A DNA stretch of 9,141 nucleotides from Chloroflexota bacterium (lineage in GTDB: Bacteria > Chloroflexota > Anaerolineae > Fen-1058), in contig JACRBO010000122.1 of the NCBI GenBank assembly GCA_016219235.1, positions 1 to 9,141 on the forward strand, given 5' to 3'. Made by a program: the position numbers and the translations under genes. Positions 1-5,943 of this stretch are shown piece after piece (the first letter of the stretch is position 1; each line of letters begins with the position of its first letter). A model generated the notes under the pieces. It had not been told where the DNA came from. It ran no database searches and was given only the letters and a program-made list of their open reading frames with translations.

Positions 1-51
1 ATCGGCGGGACGGTGTTGTTGGTGTGGGCCGAGCGAAGAATTGATCAATGA
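1..51 (+). CDS. C-terminal end of a probable membrane protein (partial)
   Basis: Frame 1 is open from the left edge to a TGA at 49-51 and reads IGGTVLLVWAERRIDQ. A hydrophobic run followed by a charged tail is what the cytoplasmic end of a last membrane helix looks like. The other two plus frames also close within 60 bases but give less protein-like sequence. The gene would converge on the kinase at 82-1140. Only 16 residues are visible, so the family cannot be named and the call could be wrong. Confidence 0.4.
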   Translation: MGGTVLLVWAERRIDQ

Positions 52-83
52 CAAATGAAGAATGACTAATGACAAAAATGATT
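47..83. repeat. Heptanucleotide degenerate tandem repeat, unit AATGANN
   Basis: Units starting AATGA occur at 47, 54, 61 and 68, exactly 7 bases apart, and a fifth starts at 77 after a 3-base slip. The last two bases of each unit vary. The repeat fills the gap between the converging ends of the left partial gene and the kinase and overlaps the kinase stop codon. No hairpin terminator is visible in this gap. Confidence 0.7.
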
Positions 84-1140
84 AGCGCGGTGTAGCGGTA
101 ATGGCCGGGGTAGGCGTGATCGGCCCGGAAGATTCGATCGGGGCGGCGACCCAGGTGACGACGAAGGCCAGCAGGATCAGGCTGATGACGGCGGCAATGA
201 GGCCTCGATTGTGCTGCATGGCGTCCGGCCAGCGCACGTCCGGATCGCGCCGCAAACCGATCGGGCGGTTGATGACGGGCAGCGGTGTGGCCGAGTTGAA
301 GAGCAGCGTGCGGAAATCATCGACCGTGGCCGGGCGCTGATCGGGATGCATGGCGATGGCGGCGAGCAGGGCGCGCTCCGTATTAAGGCTGATGGCCGGG
401 TTGAGACTGCGCGGCGTCTGCAACTTGGTCGGATTGAGGAAGCGCTGTTTGGCGTCCAGCGGCGGCTGATTGGTGAGCAGGTGATAGAGCGTCGCGCCCA
501 GCGAGTAGAGATCGCTGCGCACTTCCGAGTGGCCGGTCGTGTCGCCGCCATATTGTTCCAGCGGCGTGTAGGCCGCGGTGCCGCGCCCCTGCACAACGGT
601 CAGCGTGCGGTTCTCGTCGTCGTCGGCCATGATCTTGACGAGGCCAAAATCGACGAGTTTGATGTGGCCGTCGGGCGTGAGTTTGATGTTGGCGGGCTTG
701 ATGTCGCGATGGACGATGGCGGGTTCCTGCCGGTGCAGATAGGCCAGCGCATCGCACAATTGCGCGGCCCAGTTCAAGACATCGGCTTCGGGCAGAAATT
801 GCCCAGCGCGGCGCGCCTCGTTCATGATGTCTTTCAGGTCGCGGCCCGGCACAAAGTCCATGACCAGGAAGTCGATGTCGTCTTCGGAGAAGTAGTCGGA
901 GACTTTGGGCAGCGTGGGATGATCGAGACGCGCGAGGACGCTGGCTTCACGATAGAATTGTTCTTGAGCCTGGCGGCGCGCTTCGTCCGTCATGTTCGGA
1001 TCGAGCTTGACTTCTTTGAGGGCACAGCGGCGGCCCGCGAGGACGTGATCTTCGGCCTCGTACACCGCACCCATGCCCCCTTGCCCGATCGACGCGACGA
1101 TCTTGTAGCGCCCGCGCAGGACAGCGCCGGGGGTCAACAT
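82..1140 (-). CDS. Membrane-anchored Ser/Thr protein kinase (Hanks/PknB type, no sensor domain)
   Basis: This is a eukaryotic-type protein kinase that phosphorylates Ser/Thr on target proteins, probably at the inner face of the membrane. In the 352-residue form seen here, the glycine loop GQGGMGAVYEA is at 19-29, the ATP-binding Lys is K42 (ALKEV), the catalytic loop HRDIKPAN is at 144-151 and DFG is at 164-166. The APE position reads PLEQ, common in bacterial members. A hydrophobic helix at about 313-334 is followed by only ~18 residues rich in Pro and Thr, so there are no PASTA or other extracellular repeats. The frame stays open to 1251, but the ATG at 1140 is preferred: GGAG lies 11 bases upstream, and a plausible promoter lies in the extra region. 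The gene is divergent from the FHA regulator, a likely substrate or partner. All key catalytic residues are present. Confidence 0.93.
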   Translation of the reverse strand: MLTPGAVLRGRYKIVASIGQGGMGAVYEAEDHVLAGRRCALKEVKLDPNMTDEARRQAQEQFYREASVLARLDHPTLPKVSDYFSEDDIDFLVMDFVPGRDLKDIMNEARRAGQFLPEADVLNWAAQLCDALAYLHRQEPAIVHRDIKPANIKLTPDGHIKLVDFGLVKIMADDDENRTLTVVQGRGTAAYTPLEQYGGDTTGHSEVRSDLYSLGATLYHLLTNQPPLDAKQRFLNPTKLQTPRSLNPAISLNTERALLAAIAMHPDQRPATVDDFRTLLFNSATPLPVINRPIGLRRDPDVRWPDAMQHNRGLIAAVISLILLAFVVTWVAAPIESSGPITPTPAITATPR

Positions 1141-1162
1141 GTGTTCTTCTTCTCCGGCGCAG

Positions 1163-1191
1163 AGCTTAACTGACATCGAGGGGCTTGTCAA
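1163..1191 (-). promoter_or_regulatory. Candidate sigma-70 promoter of the kinase gene
   Basis: On the minus strand TTGACA (1191-1186) is followed after 17 bases by TAAGCT (1168-1163). The -35 is a perfect match. The -10 matches only the three best conserved positions (TA...T). A transcript would begin near 1156 and carry the GGAG at 1155-1152 before the ATG at 1140, which fits the chosen start and argues against the longer reading frame. Confidence 0.45.
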
Positions 1192-1196
1192 GCAAC

Positions 1197-1313
1197 GTTG
1201 GGCAAGATGCGTCAGCAGAGGCGGCTCCCACGCCGCCGGATACGCGGGCATGGGAGCCCGCTCTGCTGATTACTTTACAGGCAACGTATGGGCAAGAGGC
1301 CATCTTGCCTAAC
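1197..1313. repeat. Foldback (MITE- or REP-like) palindromic element between kinase and FHA genes
   Basis: The ends form a terminal inverted repeat: 1197-1209 against 1301-1313, 12 of 13 bases, with GGCAAGATG/CATCTTGCC exact. An inner inverted repeat pairs 1212-1230 with 1251-1269, 17 of 19 bases, around a 20-base loop. A third small hairpin, GGCAAGA-ggcca-TCTTGCC, sits at 1291-1309. GCAACGTTGGGCAAGA at 1192-1207 is also repeated directly as GCAACGTATGGGCAAGA at 1281-1297. The element fits exactly between the candidate kinase promoter and the FHA ribosome binding site. No clear target-site duplication and no transposase are seen. Confidence 0.7.
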
Positions 1314-1327
1314 CATTGGAGGCACGC

Positions 1328-1981
1328 ATGCAAGATAGTTCGGTCCCTATTTTGGTGGTGCAAGAGGGTCAACTGGCGGGCAAGCGCTGGCCGTTGGCGA
1401 AGTCCGTGTTGACGATCGGGCGCGGCGAGGAGTGCGACGTGGTGCTGCCCGATCGGCAGGTGAGCCGCTATCATTTGCGTATCGTCCACGATGAGATGGG
1501 CTACGCCGTGGAAGACCTGGGCAGCAAGAACGGCACGTACGTCAACGGCGCGCCCGTGCGCGGCAGTGTGCATCTGCAAGACGGCGATGAGATTCAGATC
1601 GCGTTGAGCGTGAAGCTGCTCTTCGTCGGCGCGGAAGCGACCCTGCCGTTGACGCAGGAGATTCTGAAAATCTCGATGCCGGGGCTGCGGCTGAACAAGA
1701 GCCAAAGACAGGTGTGGGTCAACGGCGCGGTGCTCGATCCGCCGTTGTCGCTGTCGCAATATCGCTTGCTGGAAGCGCTGTGGGAGCGCAAGGGCAAAGT
1801 CATCACGCGCGAGGAAGTCATCGCGGCGGTGTGGCCGGAATCCGATGAGGCTGGCATCACCGAGCAGGCCATCGACGCGCTGGTGCGCCGCCTGCGCGAT
1901 CGACTGGCTGAAGTGGACAAAGATCACGAGTATCTGGTGACGGTGCGCGGGCACGGGTTCAGGTTGGATGATAGGCCATGA
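1328..1981 (+). CDS. FHA domain plus winged-helix DNA-binding regulator
   Basis: This 217-residue cytoplasmic protein appears to link phosphothreonine recognition to DNA binding. The FHA domain covers about residues 8-100, with the phosphopeptide-binding signature GR (31-32), SRYH (46-49) and NGTYVNG (68-74). An OmpR/PhoB-type winged helix follows at about 115-213: the recognition helix lies around 179-194 and the wing is [10 protein letters not shown]. There is no receiver domain, so control is probably by Ser/Thr phosphorylation rather than phospho-Asp. EmbR of mycobacteria joins the same two domain types in the opposite order (winged helix first) and is controlled by kinase PknH, which makes the divergent kinase next door an obvious partner (inference). 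The ATG at 1328 is chosen over the TTG at 1316 because GGAGG sits at 1318-1322. It overlaps the next gene by 4 bases. Confidence 0.92.
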   Translation: MQDSSVPILVVQEGQLAGKRWPLAKSVLTIGRGEECDVVLPDRQVSRYHLRIVHDEMGYAVEDLGSKNGTYVNGAPVRGSVHLQDGDEIQIALSVKLLFVGAEATLPLTQEILKISMPGLRLNKSQRQVWVNGAVLDPPLSLSQYRLLEALWERKGKVITREEVIAAVWPESDEAGITEQAIDALVRRLRDRLAEVDKDHEYLVTVRGHGFRLDDRP

Positions 1982-2424
1982 AGTATTCTGCACGAATGCT
2001 CTTATCTCAGCCGATTGTTCGGGCCGCGCTTAAAAATGCCTGGTTGGACTCACAGCCGGGTACAGTGAATCGACATGAAGAAGGCAGCTTTGTTGTTATT
2101 GACTCAACCGGTGCTCTGAAGGTTGTACGCTGGCCGCGCGGCGGTCCGGATGCGATTGATGTGCCGCCGCATATCGGGTGTAGAATTGAAGAGGCTGAGA
2201 TTGTGGCCTCATTCCACACCCATCCGAACATCGGGCAGGACTATCTGCAAGAACCGGGTGAAACCGATCGGCGAGCCGTCCACGACGATCCTGACTTAAA
2301 GGGCGAGAATTACGTTGGTGAGTTTGTTGTTTCGCATGAAGTGATATACTTGATTACACCACACGGACAGGTGCGCGAGATCGAAGAAACAGGCGAAGTG
2401 TTGTTTAGACCGGAGGAGGTATAA
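1978..2424 (+). CDS. JAB/JAMM-like metallopeptidase domain protein
   Basis: This 148-residue single-domain protein shows a JAMM-type metal site: a candidate catalytic Glu (E34 or E35) in [10 protein letters not shown], then FHTHP with H80 and H82, and D97 in EPGETD. Canonical JAMM proteins have HxHP...SxxD. Here the Ser position is Gly (GETD) and the H-to-D spacing is longer, so it is a divergent member, closest in feel to Prok-JAB or the HTHP-containing DUF4329-like proteins of polymorphic-toxin loci (recalled, not searched). The known chemistry is Zn-dependent cleavage of isopeptide or peptide bonds; the substrate is unknown. There is no signal peptide or membrane segment. The start overlaps the FHA stop as ATGA, implying translational coupling, and the next gene starts one base after its stop. 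The first ~350 bases look more AT-rich than the neighbours, which may mean recent acquisition. Confidence 0.75.
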   Translation: MKYSARMLLSQPIVRAALKNAWLDSQPGTVNRHEEGSFVVIDSTGALKVVRWPRGGPDAIDVPPHIGCRIEEAEIVASFHTHPNIGQDYLQEPGETDRRAVHDDPDLKGENYVGEFVVSHEVIYLITPHGQVREIEETGEVLFRPEEV

Positions 2425-2425
2425 C

Positions 2426-2695
2426 ATGGGTGCAATGGTCCTGGGCGCAGACGTATTACAAGATGATCTGGCGGTGTCGTTGGCGCGGGTGATGGCGGCG
2501 GCCAACCGGCGCGCTCGCGAGGCGGGGGTGGATGTCGCGCGCAGCCTGGTGACCATCTCGCAACAGGCCGGTGATGGCGGGTATTGGCGCATCAACTATG
2601 GGCCGCGCGACTACGTCAATCGACGCGGCGGTGATGTCGTGATTGAAGTCGAGGCCGACAGCGCAACTGTCACCCGCCTTCAACGCGGTCAGTAG
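2426..2695 (+). CDS. Small hypothetical protein coupled to the JAB gene
   Basis: This 89-residue protein is not recognised. It begins ATG at 2426 behind a strong GGAGGAGGT (2412-2420), one base after the JAB stop, so its reality is well supported. Predicted from sequence: a helix at about 12-33, then strand-like segments near 40-46, 52-58, 69-76 and 79-86. The end, with GGYWRINYG and GGDVVIEVEADSATVTRL, resembles PepSY-like or some immunity-protein folds, where a strand with Trp is followed by GG-x-V-x-V-x-x-x-T-x-x-V. It has no cysteines and no signal peptide. It could be an inhibitor, cofactor or substrate of the JAB protein; that is inference from the gene order only. It ends with RGQ, not a GG ubiquitin-like tail. 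Confidence 0.8.
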   Translation: MGAMVLGADVLQDDLAVSLARVMAAANRRAREAGVDVARSLVTISQQAGDGGYWRINYGPRDYVNRRGGDVVIEVEADSATVTRLQRGQ

Positions 2696-2730
2696 TGGGT
2701 CGATCTCTGATCGACTAATAGTCAGGAATC

Positions 2731-2770
2731 AAACACACGGGCGCTTCATCAGCGCCCGTGTGTTTTCTTT
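2731..2770 (+). terminator. Strong rho-independent terminator of the FHA-JAB operon
   Basis: A perfect 14-bp stem, AAACACACGGGCGC (2731-2744) with GCGCCCGTGTGTTT (2752-2765), closes a 7-base loop and runs into TCTTT, a T-rich tail. It lies 36 bases after the small gene and 18 bases before the end of the convergent CpXC gene. It may therefore stop transcription in both directions, although the T-run on the minus strand is shorter. A smaller 7-bp hairpin, GTCGATC-tct-GATCGAC, precedes it at 2699-2715. Confidence 0.9.
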
Positions 2771-2787
2771 GCTTCTTCGCGTGAGAC

Positions 2788-4146
2788 CTACGCCGCCAGA
2801 CTTAACCCCGCAATTTCCTTCGCCTGCGCGATGACGAGCAGCAGTCGCTCGGCGGCCGGAGCGCGGCCATCTTCACGCAGTTCTTCCACTAAGCCTTCCA
2901 TCCAGCCGATCAACTCCGGCCCCAGCACTTGCTTGTTGCGTTCCAGCAACTCGCGCGTCTGATTGGGATACTCGATCTGGAGCAGGGTGTTGATGAAGCG
3001 TACTTCCGGCGGCTGCGTGGCCTGCATCACGCGCATGGCCGCATCGCCGATGGCTTGCAGTCGCGCCAGCGCCGCCTGATCGTTTTGTTGTTGCGCAGCC
3101 TGCAAGTTCTGCGTGAGCAATTCAAAGAACAGATCGTCCACGTCCTGCATCCGCGCTTGCAGCCGCTTTTCCAGTTCTTCCACGGGCGCGGCCACGAGTT
3201 CGCGCAACAGCGCGATCTTCGCATCGACGGCGACTTTGGCCTGCGCATCGATCTTGTCGCGCACGGCCAGAATCTCCTTGCGCAGCACTGTCAACCGATC
3301 GACCTCGGCGGTCTGACCGGCCGCTTTGGCGGCGTCGATCTTGCCGGTGAGCGCCTGGAAGAACGGATAGTCCAGGAACGAGCGGCCCATCGCCAGCAGC
3401 GCTTCGCGCACTTCGGGTTCGGCGGCGGCTTCGAGCTGTGCCAGCAGCGTCTCACGCGAGGGATTGGCCGTGAACGCATCGACGACCTGCTGCTGCTGAT
3501 TGAGCTGCTGCCCGAGCGTGGTCAGGTTGAGCAGACGATCGCGCACGTGCGCCAACCGGTTAAACTCCATCGACTGCCGATCGGCGGACGCGCCCATCAA
3601 TGCGGACGTGATCAGCTGGAACAGGGTCATGTCCGCGTCGGCGTCGTGCGCGCGAATGAGCATATCCAGCGCGGCATCGTCGGTGGTCTCCATCAATTGC
3701 TGAACGAACTCCACGCGTTTTTCTTCGGCGGCCAACATTTCAGGCGTCACGCCATCGGCCTGCAGGATGGTCTCGATCAGCGTCTTGATGTTGAAGAACT
3801 GTTGCGGCTGAAGCAGGTACGCCTTACGCTTTTCGGGCGGCAGATTGGTCAGCACAGCCTGCGTCAGCCGGCCAATCATGCGCTGTTGATCGGCTTCCTT
3901 GACGTTGAGGTTCATGGGGATGAACAACAGCGCCAGTTCTTTATCCGCGTCGTGGTACAGAAACGGCGTGGCGAGTGCGCCGGCGTTCTTGCACACCGGG
4001 CAGTTGAAGGCGTTGAGCCGGTTGCTTAGCAGGTCGCGCTTAAGCTGCGGCTCCTCGTTGACGTCGATGATTTGCCGCACCTGGATGGTGATGGGCTGGC
4101 GGCAGAATGGGCAGGCGATTTGGGTATTAACAGGTGGAAAGGGCAT
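2788..4146 (-). CDS. CpXC zinc-binding domain protein
   Basis: This 452-residue soluble protein carries the CpXC signature at the N terminus: CPFC at 12-15 and CPVC at 49-52, a likely four-cysteine zinc site, followed by a segment typical of the family (TPFLYHDADKELALLFIP). The rest is almost wholly helical, with Gln/Glu/Ala-rich stretches that look like coiled coil or helical repeats (roughly 90-440). There is no signal peptide or membrane helix. CpXC proteins are widespread in bacteria but have no established biochemical function, so none is given. The ATG is preceded by GAGGT at a normal distance. It lies 86 bases after the histidine kinase on the same strand with no hairpin terminator between, so co-transcription is possible; the gap holds an octamer repeat. 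Confidence 0.85.
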   Translation of the reverse strand: MPFPPVNTQIACPFCRQPITIQVRQIIDVNEEPQLKRDLLSNRLNAFNCPVCKNAGALATPFLYHDADKELALLFIPMNLNVKEADQQRMIGRLTQAVLTNLPPEKRKAYLLQPQQFFNIKTLIETILQADGVTPEMLAAEEKRVEFVQQLMETTDDAALDMLIRAHDADADMTLFQLITSALMGASADRQSMEFNRLAHVRDRLLNLTTLGQQLNQQQQVVDAFTANPSRETLLAQLEAAAEPEVREALLAMGRSFLDYPFFQALTGKIDAAKAAGQTAEVDRLTVLRKEILAVRDKIDAQAKVAVDAKIALLRELVAAPVEELEKRLQARMQDVDDLFFELLTQNLQAAQQQNDQAALARLQAIGDAAMRVMQATQPPEVRFINTLLQIEYPNQTRELLERNKQVLGPELIGWMEGLVEELREDGRAPAAERLLLVIAQAKEIAGLSLAA

Positions 4147-4176
4147 ACAACCTCATTTCTGATTGATGATTTTTAA

Positions 4177-4240
4177 CTGCTGATTGCCTTGACTGCTAAT
4201 CTACTTGTCTACTCATCTACTAACCTACTACTTCACTCTC
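4177..4240. repeat. Octanucleotide degenerate tandem repeat, unit CTACTNNN
   Basis: On the plus strand CTACT opens units at 4201, 4209, 4217 and 4225, exactly 8 bases apart, with three variable bases in each. The same register extends left with CTGCTAAT at 4193 and CTGCTGAT at 4177, with a diverged unit between, and right into TCACT at 4233. In the direction of the flanking genes it reads NNNAGTAG. It fills the gap between the histidine kinase end and the CpXC start and overlaps the kinase stop codon. Confidence 0.7.
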
Positions 4241-5789
4241 TCGGCAATGCAAACGCAAACGTCGCGCCCTGGCCGGGCACGCTCTTGACCCAGATGCGGC
4301 CACGATGCGCCTCGATGACGGCTTTGGCCAGGTACAGCCCCAGCCCGCTGCCCTGCGTGCGCCGCGTGAGCGCGTCGTCCACGCGATAGAAGCGCTCAAA
4401 GATGCGCGACTGTTCTTCCAGCGGGATGCCGATGCCGCGATCGGCGACGGTAATGATCACTTCGCGCGGCGTGACCTGCCCCGCCAGCGTAATCGCCGTA
4501 CCGGCGGGCGAATACTTGATGGCATTGTTGATCAAATTGCTCAACACCTGCTCCAGGCGTGTGGCGTCGGCGGGCACGGTCGGATAATCGGGCGGAAAGT
4601 TGAGCGCGATCGGATGCTGCGCTGCTTCGACGCTGAACTTCTCCACGATATGCTTCGCCAGTTGATCGAGCGCCACATCGCTGATGTTGAGTTTGAGCGC
4701 GCCCGCTTGCAAGCGCGAAGCATCCAGCAAATTATCGATCAGCTGCGTCAACCGATCGGCCTCTTCCTCGATGATGGCCGCACTGTCGCGCACGGTACGC
4801 GCGTCCCAACGGGCGTCTTCGCGCCGCAGCGTGCCCGCATAGCCTTTGATCAAAGCGACCGGCGTTTTGAGTTCGTGCGAAATGACGGAAATAAAGGTGT
4901 TTTTCAGATCGTCGGCTTCGCGCAGGCGCGTCATGTCGCGCACATTGGCGATGACGTTGACGATGTGCTCCTCGCGATCGAACAGCGCGGCGTAGGTCAT
5001 GCCGACGGGCACGTGTGAGCCATCGGCTTTGCGCAGATCGCCTTCGACGTAGATGGCCGCGCTATCGCTTAGCGGCCAGCCGCCCGCGATCGCTTCCGCT
5101 AACGTCAAGCCCGCGCGCTTCGGCTCGATCACGATCGTGTCGTCATGCGCCAGCCCGATGACTTGCTCGGCATCCACGTTCAGCAGACGCGACAGCGCGC
5201 GATTGAACACCGTGATGCGCAGGGCAGTGTCCAGGATCAGCACGCCGTCGGCGGTGGCGTCGATGATGGCGTCGAGGCGCTGCTTTTCGCGCGAGACCTG
5301 CTGATATAACTGCGCGTTGTGCACGGCGATGGCGGCCTGATCCGCGAACGATTGCAGCATCTGCCGATCGTTGACGCTGTACATGCCGCTGTAGGCGCGA
5401 AATATATAGATCAAGCCAACGAGTTGATCGCCGACGATCATGGGCAGGGCGACGGTATAGCGCAAGCCGAACTCGCTGGTGCGCGCGATGGCGGCCACTT
5501 TCCGATCGAGTTGAGGCACGATCCAGCTGCCGTTGGCGTCGCGTTCGGGCGCGTCGGCCCACAGCGCGGCAAAAATCGACAGAAGCGGGGCGGGAATGCC
5601 GTAGCTGGCGCGCGGCGCAAACGAGCCATCGTCCTGCCGCAGGACGATGAGGCCGACATTGCTGGACAATAGCTCAGCGGCGGCATTGAGGATGCGGCGC
5701 AGCACCGAGTTCAGGTCCAACTGCGCGGTCAGGGCGCGGCTGATTTCCAGTAAGTATTCACGCTGGCGGACACGATAATCGGTAAGCAT
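4233..5789 (-). CDS. Cytosolic hybrid-free histidine kinase with GAF and PAS sensor domains
   Basis: This 518-residue sensor kinase has no membrane helix, so it should sense an internal signal. Domains in order: GAF at about 12-160, PAS at about 168-290 with a trailing PAC-like segment, HisKA with phospho-acceptor H305 in SVISHELKTP, and HATPase_c with the N box NLINNAIKYS (418-427), G1 DRGIGIP (450-456), F box FERFYR (464-469) and G2 GSGLGLYL (480-487). All catalytic motifs are intact. The frame stays open to 5945, but the ATG at 5789 is chosen because an extended -10 sits just upstream (5819-5811), and because the extra codons cover the promoter of the divergent V4R gene and read as poor protein. 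There is no obvious Shine-Dalgarno. The cognate regulator is probably the one at 6721-7587, though no receiver gene is directly adjacent. Confidence 0.94.
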   Translation of the reverse strand: MLTDYRVRQREYLLEISRALTAQLDLNSVLRRILNAAAELLSSNVGLIVLRQDDGSFAPRASYGIPAPLLSIFAALWADAPERDANGSWIVPQLDRKVAAIARTSEFGLRYTVALPMIVGDQLVGLIYIFRAYSGMYSVNDRQMLQSFADQAAIAVHNAQLYQQVSREKQRLDAIIDATADGVLILDTALRITVFNRALSRLLNVDAEQVIGLAHDDTIVIEPKRAGLTLAEAIAGGWPLSDSAAIYVEGDLRKADGSHVPVGMTYAALFDREEHIVNVIANVRDMTRLREADDLKNTFISVISHELKTPVALIKGYAGTLRREDARWDARTVRDSAAIIEEEADRLTQLIDNLLDASRLQAGALKLNISDVALDQLAKHIVEKFSVEAAQHPIALNFPPDYPTVPADATRLEQVLSNLINNAIKYSPAGTAITLAGQVTPREVIITVADRGIGIPLEEQSRIFERFYRVDDALTRRTQGSGLGLYLAKAVIEAHRGRIWVKSVPGQGATFAFALPRE

Positions 5790-5810
5790 GGTTCGGACTT
5801 GGGCGGCAGG

Positions 5811-5819
5811 ATTATAACA
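5811..5819 (-). promoter_or_regulatory. Extended -10 promoter of the histidine kinase
   Basis: The minus strand reads TGTTATAAT, an exact extended -10 (TGnTATAAT). No good -35 is found at 16-18 bases, which extended -10 promoters tolerate. Transcription would begin near 5804, giving a 15-base leader without a clear ribosome binding site before the ATG at 5789. Confidence 0.7.
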
Positions 5820-5842
5820 CACTCGTTTTAGAGCGCGTTCGC

Positions 5843-5871
5843 TTGACAATGAATTTAGGATGTGATAACCT
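5843..5871 (+). promoter_or_regulatory. Promoter of the V4R gene
   Basis: TTGACA at 5843-5848 is followed after 17 bases by TAACCT at 5866-5871. TG one base upstream of the latter (5863-5864) makes an extended -10. The predicted start is near 5878. It lies back to back with the histidine kinase promoter, so one regulator could control both directions. Confidence 0.6.
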
Positions 5872-5899
5872 AACCGTGGTTTTTGGTTAGAATTGTCAA
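5843..5899. promoter_or_regulatory. Nested dyads in the divergent promoter region (candidate operator)
   Basis: TTGACAAT (5843-5850) is mirrored exactly by ATTGTCAA (5892-5899). Inside it, CTAACC (5870-5875) is mirrored by GGTTAG (5885-5890) with a 9-base loop. The outer arm covers the -35 of the V4R promoter, and the inner dyad straddles the -10 and start point. This placement suits a repressor or response-regulator site or a leader hairpin, but no known consensus was recognised. Confidence 0.4.
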
Positions 5900-5943
5900 C
5901 AGCGGATCTGATCACACATTCCGATCGATTCGCAGGAGGTTCC

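Noticed and set aside
211..1173. Long plus-strand open frame (320 codons) opposite the Ser/Thr kinase
   Set aside because: It is an antisense shadow: the minus strand encodes a kinase with every catalytic motif, while this frame gives Arg/Gly/Val-rich sequence with no recognisable domain and no ribosome binding site.
1166..1993. Minus-strand open frame (275 codons) opposite the FHA regulator
   Set aside because: It covers the FHA/winged-helix gene, whose motifs are clear, and its protein is rich in His, Gln and Arg with no family signature.
2426..2695. Ubiquitin-like substrate of the JAB protein
   Set aside because: The small protein ends in RGQ rather than GG, and its pattern (one long helix, then strands with a central Trp) does not suggest a beta-grasp fold.
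2929..4029. Long plus-strand open frame (366 codons) opposite the CpXC gene
   Set aside because: Its His/Arg/Leu/Gln-rich composition is typical of the complement of a GC-rich gene, while the minus strand has the CPxC pairs and a proper ribosome binding site.
4305..5018. Plus-strand open frame (237 codons) opposite the histidine kinase
   Set aside because: It is antisense to the HisKA/HATPase region and has no start signal or domain of its own.
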